Numbered from the stretch's first letter, positions 34,538-47,168 are shown. The stretch is DNA of 64,000 bases from Inonotus obliquus (GCA_032164295.1 JAJHTX010000005.1:1860001-1924000), one strand, 5' to 3'. Numbers and translations: made by a program. The notes: generated by a model from the letters alone, not told the origin.

Positions 34538-35878
34538 GATGAGAACAAGCTGGGAGGGAGGCGGTTAACTAACATGCATTGATATGACCGTCAGTCCAGG
34601 GCAGCTTCTCGGAACCATGCATATAGCACATACCCACTTACTATATTTGGAAATCAAGTAGTCCAATCGAGATAAGCCTCGCGGATAAACGTTAAATAAT
34701 ATTAGTCCACACCCACCAATGATCAGAGGCGTAGTTAGTAGAGCTTGGTGGACGGGGGCAAGTATTGAGTTGAGTGGACCGATATGAGCGACTCAAGTAG
34801 TGCTATCTATCGGACGGCAGTGATGAATGCAAAGTCCGGGGCGCTGCACAGCAATGAGTATTAACCGTTACCGTCGGGGTATTGCAGCAGTGGGGAAGCT
34901 GAACGAGGGGTGACTCGGAAATGAAGAATGATGGGCTTTCAAGACCGAGACGGCGAGGAGGGGGCGGTTATATAGCGCAGGACACTCCGAGCGAAAGAAG
35001 CATCCTTGAAAGAGATGTCACGTTGGCCGTTGTGACTGTTGAGGGAGGCGTCAAGTTGGATGAAGGGAAGGTCGGTCGGGCACCGGGTGAATACATCCGG
35101 ATAAGGAAGGTAGGTTCGGTACGCGGGTTGAAGTCATAAGGCCCCGCCCATCCCGGACTCGGTCAAATCATGATCACCGGCTTACAATACTTCCCAATAA
35201 TTACCATATTAGGTCATCTCTCCCCTGCCCCACGCACGGCTAGGGGTAAATCACCTACCTTAACTATTCACCCGCGCGTGAGTTGCTTCTGCCGTCAGAG
35301 GTGAGATCTGGTGTCGGGAAATATGTAAAGGAAGGGAGCAAGCAACAAATGAACACTAACTTTGTCCTTGTTTCTTCGATCACAACGCCGTAATGGTGGT
35401 GGTGGATGAAGAAGATTGAAATGAATGAATGGTAAGAAGCAGGCAGGACAGGCATAATTTATCCGGTGTTCTCCGGCTCCAGAACGCATCCCTCGCGGAA
35501 CAACTTTCCATAATATAGGCACGCCTTCCATTCTCGTCATTAAAGTTCACAGCACAGAGCCTGCGAAGCCTCGAATATGCGCGATGACACATCCTCATAT
35601 GGTTATATACTCACCTCGTGGAGATAAAATGGCAGAAAACACTTCACCGCGGCTCTGGATGGAAACTTCCGTATCACCCCGTCGTCACGTTCCACGATCG
35701 GCATTCTTCTCCCTCTTAAGACAACAATACATTTGAATCTTATTACTACTACATGCTATCTGCATTTCATCTACCATGCATGAAACATATTCTCAGTGTC
35801 CAGAGTCAAAAAGCCACTATCAGTACACCACAACTTAGCCATTAGAACCACATAGTAGATCCCGTCAGATCCCTCTCG
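34538..35878. promoter_or_regulatory. Intergenic region upstream of the transcription factor
   Basis: 1.3 kb without a convincing gene. A 72-codon frame at 34921-35139 and frames on the minus strand at 35264-35598 have no recognisable domain. The part next to 34537 should carry the regulator's promoter, and the right part is the 3' flank of the leftward membrane-segment gene. Confidence 0.35.
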
Positions 35879-38400
35879 TCATCTTCGATACACTTGGTTA
35901 TTCATGTTATTCATTTGCGCGACGCCCCGGAGTTGGCGACGTTTCACATTTCGGACTTCCTCCTTCTCTTGTTCTTGCCTTCGCTTGACGTAGCCCCTTG
36001 CTTTCTCTTCTGCTTGCCCTTTCCTCGCCGCGAAGGCCTTGACTAACTCGAGTTAATGATCTGATAGATAATATATTCTACTAATCACACGCACCTGCCT
36101 CGCAGCATGTATGGCTTCTTCCCCTTTATTTCTCAGACATTTGCCGGCGGCTTGGAATAAATGCTCGCCTGCTCGACGAAGACGTCGAGCGTTCTCCCTT
36201 GCTCGTGCGTTGCGAATTGTAAATCCTGACTGCGTGACTGATTGCGTGCCCTTCAATTCGCCTTTCATGTTGTCCATCTGCTGATGTAGACTGCGAAGAA
36301 GTTCATCGATAGCCTCATAAATTACCGACAGATCCTTTCCTGCCATCGTCTTTAGAGCCTTGCCCTTTGACGAAACTACTGCCAAAGAGTTCTGCATGGT
36401 GCGTAGGCTCAGAGACTTGACACTATTTCCTCTGGAAGCCTTGTCGCTTGGCGGGTTACGCACGGGCTTTGGAATCAGTGTCGACTTCTTGCTGACAATG
36501 CCAAAGGTGTCGACAGGCCAAACGATCAATTCTCTGGGAATATACTCTCCCAGGCTCAGATTGAATTTATCTACCCATGATCGTGCCCTAGAACGGCAGG
36601 TCGACGGCATGGGAGACGGCGACCCAGTAAGTGACGAAAGTGAAATGGATGTATCAACATGCGTAACGACAGCTAGCTTTGATGGCTCGGAGCCGCTCTC
36701 GGGCAGCCTAGGTGTGCTGCGAACGGTTGTCTTTGCAACGGTGGTGGCAACCGTTCGGGGTAAGGAATGAGTGGCCTGAATAAGGTGGTCCGCGGGAACC
36801 ACAAACGTTGCGACAGTACGAACAGGGTCGAGAACGGGGGTTGGACCATCTGTCACTCCGATACTTGTACTATTGGCAGTTACTGGCGTCAATAGCGAGT
36901 TCCGAGTAACTTGAATGCCTCCGGCAGTAAAGGCAAGTAGCGTGGCTGCGATCAAAGCGAGTGTTTTCCTGGTACCAACGCTGTTAGAAGCACTGCTCAT
37001 GAGAAGTTGAATTCATTACCATCTATTCGTAGAGAGTCGCATTTGGTCACACTTCTTGGCTAAGTTTGCTTCTTTCGTAACATTCAGCACGATAGAGAAC
37101 GCCTGTACAAGCGCATCCGGATCAATGCTTTCCAATGCGGCGGCGTCCAGGATTGCGTGAGGCCGTCGCCGGTCTAACACGATGGTATCCTCAGTTGGGA
37201 GATCGAGCTTCTTCCAAGTATAGTGGGCAGAGTCCACCATGACTTGTTCCGAAAACGTTGACGAGATGACCGGCGATTCGGAACCGAAATCCAAAGAAGA
37301 GGCGCTAATGAGAGGAAGGTAAAACTTGTGCCTCGGGAGAACCGCGGGAAGACGGGAGGGAAGAAGTAAGATTGCGACAGATGGTACGAGCTGGTCAACT
37401 TCCGGTGTCTTCTGCGATGTGTTAGTATAATCAAACTTACAACGAAGCCATTACTAACCATCTCGGAGGAATTTGACGTCCGATCCAAAACGCGCACGAA
37501 GAAGATCTGCTCATTCTCCGCGTACGCAGTATCATCAAGAAGAGAGGGATGATTGAAATAGTAGTCCCGCTGAGAGCCATCCCTCGAAATGACTTGTGCT
37601 CCGTCAGTACGTCGGAGGACGAGCCTCATGATCCGCTCCGCAATCTGCCACTTCGACGAACTCGCCGAGCCATAGAGAAACAAGGAGAGAGCACAAGATG
37701 CTGAGACTGGTATTGGCAAAGCTGCGGGTTCGAGCTCACTGGGTGTCTCCGAGTCCGAGGGCGTCAAAGGTGTATGAATGTCTTCGAAGAAAGATGACGC
37801 ATCCTCCGCAGCAGAGCTCTCACAATGTTCTTTATCAGGCTCCAACAGTGCACGTCCCTCCTGAGCCGCACTATCGATATCAAGATCTTCTGTAGAACTG
37901 AGTGGATCAGGAAAAGAAAGTCTGAGCTTTGATTGAGATTCTGTCAGAGACGTGTGTAAGGAAGATGCAGAGCGTGCGCGAGAGGCTTTGAGCGTCCCTA
38001 TCAGTTCGCTGTCGAGTGCGTCGTTAACTGAGTCGTGATCGTCAGTCTCAGGAACGGGGGTCACGCCGACAGGTTGCGTCTCGTGGGATTCCTCGTCCGT
38101 GGCGTCGAGTTCGAGGTCGACAACCAAGGGGCGTATCTGGTCGCTCGATTGGCTAAAGGACCTATGTGTGTCATCTATAAAACCCTCCCAAAGGTCGCCG
38201 TCGACGCTACCATCGAGCGTATCAGCGCGAGATAGAGGACGATCAGACGCAGCTGTTAGGGGTGGAAAGTCACTGTCATCTTCTGCGCCTGAAACTTGGG
38301 TCCACTCCGAATCATAATCAGAGAGACTGGATAATTCTTCATCTTCAGGACGGTCAGTACGTGGAGGCATTTGGGAAGAGCAAAGTGGCTTGGACTCCAT
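35879..38400 (-). CDS. Unrecognised acidic protein with one membrane segment and a basic coiled-coil tail
   Basis: Starts MESKPLCSSQMPPRTDRPED at 38400 and runs through at least five exons. The N-terminal 250 residues are acidic and Ser-rich (EDEELSSLSDYDSEWTQVSG). A more structured part follows: CALSLFLYGSASSSKWQIAE, QRDYYFNHPSLLDD and HYTWKKLDLPTEDTIVLD. After an intron near 37010 comes a hydrophobic helix (KTLALIAATLLAFTAGGI), a Ser/Thr-rich segment, and a helical region with SVIYEAIDELLRSLHQQM. The last exon (36049-35879) is strongly basic and coiled (AARKGQAEEKARGYVKRR, QEQEKEEVRNVKRRQLR). Joining of the two large parts into one gene is inferred from missing stops and a plausible splice. 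I do not recognise the family; an organelle-membrane or nuclear-envelope protein is one guess. Confidence 0.6.
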
Positions 38401-38604
38401 TGATTGCGCGACGAGGTGTCTGTCTGACTCGAGCGCGAGGGAAAGGGCAACCGCCAGGAACTGCTAAAATAGTAATTCCTGACAAAGCGGCATGGTTACG
38501 TCATTATTTGATTTAGATAAGATAACGATAATAATCACCAACTCACGCGATCTGAACCTTGAGTGACCTCACTTCATTCTAACCACCAGAACGACGACAA
38601 ATCC
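38401..38604. promoter_or_regulatory. Short bidirectional promoter region
   Basis: Only 204 bp separate the start codons of the leftward membrane-segment gene and the rightward F-box gene, so they must share or overlap promoter elements. It contains an AT-rich core (TTATTTGATTTAGATAAG). Confidence 0.45.
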
Positions 38605-40349
38605 ATGAACATGCCTCACGATATTATGAGTAATCTACCAGAAGATATCGTCCATTTTATTGCCGAATACTCTGACATAGCCGACGTCCTAGCTCTCAGA
38701 CAAGCAAGTTCACGCCCTCTTCAGAATTGATCAATTCAAATTGGCAGTACTAACATATCGATAATAGACATGCCGCAGCTTCAACAGGCAAACAGACTCG
38801 GATTATCTTTGGCACCAACTCCTTCCCAGGGAGGACCTTCCTCTAGACCTATCCCCATTCGTGGATTTCAGGAACTTTACCGCTTCCGAGCTTCAAGCTT
38901 CTGCTCTTCGAGCTCTCAAGCTTCGTTACAACTGGTCTCTCCAGAATCCACGAGTGCGCGGAGTCCACGCCGCCAATTTACATCCACGAACCTATGATGG
39001 TATCTTGGATGAGCTGAAACTGCTCAATGGCGGGAAAATCCTGCTCGGTGTGCATAGGGACCGACACTCGCAGAAACCGTTCATGGTTATCTCGGCTTAT
39101 GGCTTGATGAATGTCAAACAGCCACATCTGGCCGCTCACCTGGCTATACCGGTAGCAATGAAGGACTTTGACGCGTTCCTCGAGGCTGACGAAATGACGC
39201 TTATCCTTGCCGCTACTGTAACGAAAGGAGGCAATGAGTAGGTAATATGTTAAATTGTTGTTGACACACTTTTACGTTTATGTGGAACCTGCAGAGTTCT
39301 TGAGGTGTATTCTATTCACCTATCGCTTGACTCTCCGACGGTCTGCAATGGAACATGCGAATTAGTGTATAGCTTCGAGCTACACAACGAGGGTCTTTTC
39401 CACAAAGTCTCCCTTCACGGTGATTATATTGCATCGTCTATTTTAGACCAGTCGTTCCCATCAGGCGGGCAGTCTTCCCAAGTTCTAGTTGCGAATTGGA
39501 AGACTCAGCAACAAATCACCATAAGTCCGCGCTTTACCGATGTGAGTATGCTGACCTTCGGATCACTATCATAATTAATGAGCGCTGGCTAATGTATCGG
39601 GAAATACTCATTGTTCGCAGTGCATAGACCAGATGGACATAAAGGTTCTTCCACCTTATCTGTGTATTGTCGCCGCCTCCACGGAAAATGCGCAAGTCAC
39701 ACTGGCTCCACTTTCCGTCATCACCCACGGCAGTGTACTCGAGCAACCCTCGAAAAGTCGGATAAAACAACCTGACCTTCCCTTCTTCCCGCAAGCGATC
39801 GTACCTATCATGGACTTTTACGACATATGTATCTCAAACAACGGAGGATTCGGACCCTACGTTCCACCAACATCTATCTCTCTCATCGTGTTTCCTACGC
39901 TGTCACGTCTGGATGTTAGACAGAGCAAGAAGGCTTTGCTTCTACGTTTTTCGATCCTCCACAAGTCCACTTCTCCTCCTACTCCCCGTGAAGCAGGTGA
40001 CCCATCTGACGCGAAAGCCAATGACCTCCGCGACTTATCAGTACAACTGGAGAAGTCAATACCATTCGATATCCCCGTGGGCTCCTTTCCGGAATACCCG
40101 TGTCTCGGAACAACGGGACGACGAGGTGTCTGGCTTGAGCAATCATTGAAATCAGATTACGTGCAGGTTCTACGTCTTGATTACGATCCTGGTAAAGGTC
40201 AAGCACCTTCACTCAGCGTACTTCTTCCTCCGGAGCCCCAGCTACCTTTCAAACCGAGCTCGTGTCGCGCGTTAGCCTTCGATGAAGCGACGGGAAGACT
40301 GTGTATTGGGTTGTACAATGGTTTGATTTATATACTAGACTATGTTTGA
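38605..40349 (+). CDS. F-box protein
   Basis: Five exons. The N-terminus holds an F-box: SNLPEDIVHFIAEYSDIADV, LALRQ, then CRSFNRQTDSDYLWHQLL after the first intron. This is the L-P-x-E-x2 helix that binds Skp1 in SCF ubiquitin ligases. The remaining ~430 residues read like a beta-rich substrate-binding region (DYIASSILDQSF, LAFDEATGRLCIGLYNGLIY), as in many Agaricomycete F-box proteins, whose substrates are rarely known. The chain ends IYILDYV at 40349. Introns have standard GT...AG ends. It is divergent from the neighbouring membrane-segment gene. Confidence 0.78.
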
Positions 40350-40754
40350 ACCCTATGCGTGGTGATCTTTACTGCTGACTATATGCTGACCAGTTGTTTG
40401 TTGTTTGCCTTCTTACTTTCCTTCATTTCGTTTCTTGCTTAGTCGTTGTCGTACATATGATCGGTGTTTTTCCTACGTGTTATCATGCCGTTTGTTGCTC
40501 AGACATGCAGAAGACACTATATTCTCCGAAGTATGCACATAAGTGAACGTTTTCGACGCAAAGGTCATGAGACGTTTCTTGAAAAGATACACTAAATACT
40601 AAAACAGATGACGAAATGCGAAGAGTATGACACGGATGAGAGAGGGTGAAGGTCCAAGTGAAAACTTATCTGAGTATGACTAGAAAGATGGATCAACAAG
40701 TGCGATATGTAGTGATAAATAAGAGATGGTCCTGGTGGCCGTCTGAGCAGGAAA
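40350..40754. terminator. Convergent 3' region between the F-box and aspartic protease genes
   Basis: 405 bp between two stop codons facing each other. AT-rich with no coding character; it should hold both polyadenylation sites. Confidence 0.35.
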
Positions 40755-43013
40755 TCATACGGTCGATAAGACGCCGCATAATAGGGCTAGAATAGCCACG
40801 GACAAGGAAGCATGTTGGTAGGATTGCACTGCGGAGCTTTCTCCCGGTGGAACTCCAAGAGCTATCGAGCTCGTCGTAATATGCTCGATCGAGGTCGAAA
40901 CGGCACCCGACTGGTCAGTAACTATGAGCGTTACCATCGTCGGTGCTGGCGTGATGACCGGCAGTGCACTTGTATTGACGATATTTCCCGAAAGGATTGC
41001 GCTATAATTCCCGTCCCCGAGTGCAGAGCTCACAAGGGCACCAACAGTCGCCGGTACTGAAGTGTTGAAAATGTATGATGCCGTGCTCGGAACGGGAGTC
41101 GGAAGCAAAGAATTCGGAAGAGTAGTTGCAATGGTAGCATGCGCGGACGAGAAGAACGAGGAGACCGCTATTGCGTTCTCGGTAATCGTCGTAGCGTTGC
41201 TAAGAGGATAAAAGCCAATCACAGGAACCTCTTTGCCGTTGATACCGTAACTGAAAATCTCGGTTACAGACATCCATTAGAATAAAAAGTAACTGTCGAC
41301 TGTACCTGAAAATCGAATACACTGTCCTCAAGAATGGGGTGCCCAACTGCCAGTCGATCCCATCGCCGGAATTGTCCACAGCTCGAGGCCATGTTAAACA
41401 AAGGGTCGGGTTACCAGTCGTGGGGCCAATGAGAAAGTCCGTCGGTTGGAGCGTTATGTTGCCTTGGCTGTTACCGATAAGCGACAGCTACTTCTTACAA
41501 GGGAAAAGGACTGACCCAAAATTAAATGTCAGGACTTGTTGAGTGTCGCACGGCACCGCCCATTGTCCCGCTGTGAACAAATCAGCATCAGCAAATTTGC
41601 TCCTGAAGGAATTACTCACCCTCATCATCCACTAAACGAGCTTCGCCGAAGAGCTCAAATAGCCTCGAAACATCTTGGTATGGTCCGAAGATTCCATTCG
41701 TCCCTCTAATCATAGGTAAGTGCGGCACATTATAAGCCACCGAAACTGACGTACACATCTATTAACGCAAGAGATGATTCTGTTATGTCTGGATACGTTG
41801 GCTCCGTTTCAATATTCATCCCGTTGACCTGAAAGAATGCTGTAAGTACTAATTTATAAGATTAAAAATAACGAATACCCCGATCTCCGGTAATCGAATG
41901 ACCCAGTGAAGATAACTAGAAGTATTGCTTTCGGTGTTGAAGGGGGAGAAAGGCAAAACTCTGTGCCACTCAATGGCACTCAGATTTTGTACTACATTTG
42001 CATCTATAGCTCCTATAACTCACGATAAGTAAAAGCATTGGAATCATCGTAAATGTTGTCAGACGTACCGAGAGCAAGACTGCCACCGTCATCTCGAGTA
42101 AGACTTATGCCAAACAACGGGTATTCGAGCACACCATCCTGCGCGAGACCATTTACAAAGGGTGTAGCTGTCATTGCATCAGCTCGAAAGTTCCGGGGAC
42201 GGAAATAGGAAAGTTTCCTGACTCACAGTTTACTGAGGACGAGAAAGTAGAAAGACGAGGAAAGCCCATGCCAAGGACTCCGCTAATGTCACCGTCCAAC
42301 CGGATATCGGCTGAGTTGGCCAGACCTGCGGAAAGGTTTAAGTTCTTCGGTGCCGCGACTAATATTAACCCGCTCACCGAATACTTGCTCATTCCTGGTT
42401 ACATTGCCTATCTGCACGGTCTCTGTAGCCAAAAATCCGGACGAAGCTGAAAAAGCAATGAATGAAGAGGACAGATTCAAACGCAGTGCAGACTCACAAG
42501 ACCCGTCCGCGAATGATAGACTGAAGCTCGTCTGGTTGTCATTGATGATGCCAAAGGAAGGACTGTCATAAAGGAGGGGATAGGTGGGGGATGACCTGCA
42601 TGAGTCTGATTCCGAGCATGCGGACGACAAAAGCCAGAAATCGGAGGAGCCCGTGTCTAAGGCTACACGAAAGCTGATATTTCCAACTTGTATTACGGAG
42701 AAGTACGAGCTAGATTCAACGAACGATTCGATTGGTTTGGGTGGGAAGGGCTTTCGTTAGACCTTGCACTTCAGCAGAGAGATACAGTTACTTGCCTGCC
42801 ATCTTCGCTTATAGCGAGTTGAAGGACCGTTGAGGTCGCATTTTCTGGGGAATAGGCGCGCGGCCTCAGTTTTGACGGCGCCGAGAGATGCTGGAGAGGA
42901 CCACTGGGCGCTTCAGCTGGGAACCGCACAGAAGGTGCCGAGAATGTGTTGTATTCGGCACAGACGACGGCGTCGAGTAAGGATAAGAATGCTAGGGGAA
43001 GGGCGGCAAGCAT
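40755..43013 (-). CDS. Secreted pepsin-type (A1) aspartic protease with a probable GPI anchor
   Basis: Starts MLAALPLAFLSLLDAVVCA, a clear signal peptide, followed by a propeptide-like region. The first catalytic motif is FRVALDTGSSDFWLLSS. Flap-region sequence (DNQTSFSLSFADGSC) and DGDISGVLGMGFPRL follow. The second catalytic Asp lies in SSLALIDVGTNGIFGPYQDV, where D-V-G replaces the usual D-T-G or D-S-G. A Ser/Thr-rich stalk ends in a hydrophobic tail (SVAILALLCGVLSTV), as in GPI-anchored yapsin-like enzymes, so it probably acts at the wall or membrane. About nine exons. It is head-to-head with the DnaJ gene, 309 bp apart. Confidence 0.85.
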
Positions 43014-43322
43014 TGTTTATCCATACAACGTTTTAGTTGATTGGTCGTAGACGTCAAGGTAGAGAGTGAGTGTGGTAAAGCATCGGGAATAGAGAGCGTC
43101 TGGTCGAGAAGCGGGCGCGGTATTGCCCCTGAGAGTTGCAGACTCTGGCGCGAACGGCAATCACAGCCCGCCTTCGCGTATCAGTTCCGGTCACGTGTAG
43201 CCATGATCGACGTGACACGTTAGCACTTCGCGTTTCCACCATGCTCGACGACAAACGCGCATCTTACTCACCTCTTTCTTCCCTGGCTTGGCTTTTGACT
43301 CGCTCTGGCTTTCGTTGCTGTT
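43014..43322. promoter_or_regulatory. Bidirectional promoter region between the protease and Scj1-like genes
   Basis: 309 bp between divergent start codons. CT-rich tracts (CTCACCTCTTTCTTCC) precede the DnaJ start. Both products enter the secretory pathway, so shared control is conceivable but not shown. Confidence 0.4.
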
Positions 43323-44963
43323 ATGCACCACCATCTCGTTTATCTGTGCATATTACTATTGTGTGTAACCTATTGTGTCGCAGCAGATTACTACAATATT
43401 CTCGGAGGTCAGGTGGTCTTCTTGCTTGTGTCTTGAGAAACATCCCCCCTGATTCTTCATTGCATCCAGTACGACGTGACGCCTCGGATTCTGAGATCAG
43501 AAAGGCATACAAGAAACTCAGCAAAACATACCACCCGGATAAGAACTCGGAGGAAGGTGCAAAGGAGAAATTCGTAGAAATTGCTTATGGTGCGTTTGCC
43601 TGAGTTTACTTTATTCCGTCACTTCTTCTGACAAGTCCGCATCCTCAGCCTACGAGGTTCTTTCTGATACAACTGTATGCTCGTAGTGATATCTCTGCCA
43701 CAAGTCTACTAATGTTGTGTTTAGAAACGTCAAATATACGACCGCCATGGAGAGGTACGGCCATGCGCTTTGAATGTCATGTCAACTGAGCTTATCGTTG
43801 AATAGGAAGGCTTGAAGGCACACGAAGGCGGCCAACATCATGCCAATCCATTTGACATGTTTGCAAATTTCTTCGGCGGCCGTGAGTCATTCTCTGTCTT
43901 TAGGCCACCTTTAGAAATGTTCATCAGAAATATATCTTCGACAGACCACACCGATCAAGTACGCAAGGGACCAACGTCCATGACGGAGTTTGAGGTCTCA
44001 CTGGCTGACATGTATGTTGAGTCGCTATCACAATGGCATTACTTGAGTTTACCTATCTTTTCGAAGGTATACTGGTGCTAGTATTGATGTGAGTATCTTG
44101 AAGAAAACGAATCAAGAAAATCTACTTACCTTACTCTGCGCGTAGTTCGTGATCAAAAAACGAATCCTTTGCGACCACTGCCGGGGTAGTGGCGCCGCAT
44201 CCGACAGTGACATCCACACTTGTCCCTCCTGTGGCGGGTCCGGCGTCAAAATCGTCCGTCAACAAATCTGGCCTGGGATGTTCGCGCAAAGTCAAGCATC
44301 ATGTAACGAATGTGGTGGTCGAGGGCGTATTATCGCGCGCAAGTGTCCACACTGCGGTGGTGCGAAAATCATGGACCACACGGCGCACTATACGCTTGAA
44401 GTTGAACGCGGAATGCCAGAAGGACATGAGGTTGTCTTCGAGGGTGAAGGGGACGAGAATCCTGACTGGGAGCCTGGAGATGTCATTCTGCGCGTACGAA
44501 GCAAAAGAGAGCAAGGCGGATGGCGTAGGAAGGAGAGTAGCCTCTATTGGAAGCAGGTTATCGGCATTGATGAGGCAAGTACACTGGGGTCTCGCCTTTC
44601 AGTGTTTGATTCCGTTCTTATGGACTGTATCAGGCACTTCTTGGGTTTGAAAGAAACTTGACGCACCTCGATGGCCACACCGTCATCCTCAAGCGACAAG
44701 GTGTCACCCAACCAGGCTTCGTACAAACTATCAAGGGCGAAGGTATGCGAGTATGGCGAGAGAATAGGTCTGGCGATCTCTTCGTCGAGTATACCGTCGT
44801 CCTACCAACGGAGGTCTCACCCGGCTTGCGAAAAAGTGGGTTTCCTATATTCCTTTTCCCTCTTTCCCCTTCTTTCTATGTTTTCGCGTATGAATACTGA
44901 CCATGGCCCTTAGAATTGACGGAGGCATTCTACCCACAAGGGCATGGTAAGGACGAATTATAG
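43323..44963 (+). CDS. SCJ1: ER-luminal DnaJ (Hsp40) co-chaperone, Scj1/ERdj3-like, with KDEL retention signal
   Basis: The start ATG at 43323 gives a signal peptide ([20 protein letters not shown]) directly before ADYYNILG. Splicing adds the J domain [20 protein letters not shown] with [17 protein letters not shown]-like segment ([15 protein letters not shown]) and the cysteine-rich region follow: [30 protein letters not shown], all four C-x2-C-x-G modules. The C-terminal substrate domains end [10 protein letters not shown] then stop, an explicit ER-retention signal. It would stimulate the Hsp70 Kar2/BiP in folding and in degradation of secretory proteins. About ten small exons. A longer upstream start at 43235 would bury the signal peptide and is not used. 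Confidence 0.93.
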
Positions 44964-45891
44964 TACAGCTAACATCTGCACGGCCGTAGCCGCGTCTCTT
45001 AGATTAATGTACACTGCAATAGACTATTTCAGCTTTCTGGACAGCGAAAGTGCCTGGAAGTCGCTCATTCCCCAGTTGAAACTTCAACATGGAACACGAA
45101 TCACGAACTACGAATCAAACGATAAAACCCGCCCGGTACTGCATTGACTCTTCAACCGCTTGTCCCCTTACCGATGACTCTTGACCTAATTAACAAGCGC
45201 CCGTGGCTTCTTTGACAAGAGTTCCTGTTTTGCTGACTATTGGTTCCTGGTCTGGTGAAACACTTCTTTCGTCTTCACTATCGATTTTTCCCATACTCCC
45301 CCTTCTATGTGCTTTTCTCGCAAGCGAACTACACGATTATTTCCATTTACACGGCGTGTACGCTACGCTCGTTTCACCTTCATATGCGTTACACGAGGCT
45401 CACGCAATAACCACCTTCAATACGGTATACAGGCTTGATATTTCCGGACTTGCGGTAATTCACATCCAGAGAAGGAACAGCTCACGGACACGATGTATAA
45501 ACGTGGGCCGTGGTCTGGAAACGATGCATCTCCGTAGAAGTCTGGACGCCCGCTTGTATTCTGTTTGCGCGAATGACTGGGAAAAACTGTAGCTGCTCTT
45601 TCAACCGTCCTTGCCAAGCGAGAATAACGGGCATTGGAACTGCTTCAGACGTAAATTCGTTCCCGGAATTCTCATGGCATTCTTGAAAGGACTACAGGCA
45701 ATCTCAACCTAATATCATATCACCCTTCTTACGCCGAAGTCGTGCTTTTCGCGTCCGCGTTTCGAATGAGGACTGGTGTTGCAAGGATACAAGCGACGGG
45801 CAACCCGCTGCTTTGTACGTACGACTCCCAAATCCACGGGTTGAGTCATCCGTGTTCAATACCTTCCGCAGGATTCTTTTTTGACCTGAGT
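44964..45891. other. Intergenic region downstream of the DnaJ gene
   Basis: Frames at 45203-45592 and 45742-45924 are open but show no domain or consistent splice pattern. I see no supported gene. Confidence 0.35.
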
Positions 45892-46690
45892 CTAGTGCAC
45901 GACTTCTCGCGCAACATAGCCTAAATCATTAACTTTTCCATCAGGATTCTTCCTTTCTCCCGAGTCGGGCTGGCAAGGAGGATAGAACACTGCGACTAGA
46001 GTCATTAGACCAGAACCATCAATCATGGCCGCGGCGAACTCTGAATCCTTGGTAAGTTTCTGTGAAACTGTGGGTAGAATGCTCTGATCGTAACACCAAG
46101 AAGCAAGAAGCACGGAAAACACATACAACTGCTCAGCTTCCTTTTCCCCTTTTTCGCCCAAAAAGGACGTCGCCAGGTAGCTTCCGTTGATGGTAATTCA
46201 CGATTTTACGGTTCTGCATCAACATTCCCCAAAAAGAAGTACTTCATAAAATCCAGTATAGAGGCGATTCGACGATCACGCGCCTGTAACCACCGACGTT
46301 GCGCGGAGGATGAGTCGGTGAGTGGATGCCTTGACAACCGTAGACTATTCCGATGGTATCATAGACCCGGACCAGTGGTCAGATCTGCATGCGAAACAAA
46401 GAGACCTTGGTCAAGGAATGCAATATGGTGTTTAAGCTGATTCGGAGGGTCTAGTAGCTAACTCGGCCTTCTCGGAGTGGATTGGAGGGCAACGGTTGGT
46501 AGAACGGAGCGGGGAATCGATTTACTTGTCCCAAGGAAACCGAAACGGTTGTAGATGAGCGATGGCGCGACGAAAGGACAAGAGTCTTGTACGCAGCAAA
46601 GATGAGATGCGATAATCCACACGAACACATGAATGGAATTGTGGAGCACTGCCAGATGATGACCTGATCATTACACTTTGCCCTCACCGA
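45892..46690 (-). pseudogene. Remnant of an unknown gene
   Basis: Coding-like segments on the minus strand read LLDPPNQLKHHIAFLDQGLF, LSRHPLTDSSSAQRRWLQAR, DRRIASILDFMKYFFLGNVD, then VLLASWCYDQSILPTVSQKL and GSGLMTLVAVFYPPC. They are separated by stops that do not fall in clear introns; only one short candidate splice was found. The ORF at 45892-46161 is the longest piece. I do not recognise the family; it may be a degenerate gene or one whose exon structure I failed to resolve. Confidence 0.35.
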
Positions 46691-46783
46691 ACATGATCAG
46701 CAACTGACCGCGAATCCCACTCGACCAAATCACAGTTGTTCTCCGAACCACACTCTACCATTCTAAGAAGTTCGGCATCCCAC

Positions 46784-47168
46784 TATGGCTGTCAAGGTGA
46801 CCGCCGAAGATACCATCTCTTTCCATCCCACAATGCCGTGTGAGTTATCTGATCTTAGAATCCCGTGATCGACTAAATGCGTGTGGTCCCGGCGCCAAGA
46901 CCAACTCCGTACCATATACCGCTATTTTGGGCTTTGGATATGCAGGTGTACGGTGGACCCGGTGGTTGAAGTTGCCTGGTTGCCAGAAGCCAGAGGATTT
47001 AAATACGAGGAGGATGAGGAGCTTTTGAACTTCACTTCAGTTCCCTCTTTCGTTCTTCGAAGTCACATCTTGGCCTGGTTGCCTTTGCTCTTCGCTCTCT
47101 TTGAATTTTTTCGTTCGTCCTTTCGTTCAACCACCCTTCACTTTCCACGCACCTTCCTTACGGGTTGA
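46784..47168 (+). CDS. Possible small gene, unresolved
   Basis: An ATG at 46784 opens MAVKVTAEDTISFHPTMP, immediately followed by a consensus donor GTGAGT. Downstream frames include TVDPVVEVAWLPEARGFKY, which could be a second exon. CT-rich sequence precedes the ATG, as in expressed genes. The acceptor, the stop and the family are not determined. Confidence 0.3.

Noticed and set aside
43235..43603. Longer start for the DnaJ gene at 43235 giving a 155-codon frame
   Set aside because: It lacks a signal peptide and reads through an intron. The ATG at 43323 gives a clean signal peptide and splices into the J domain.
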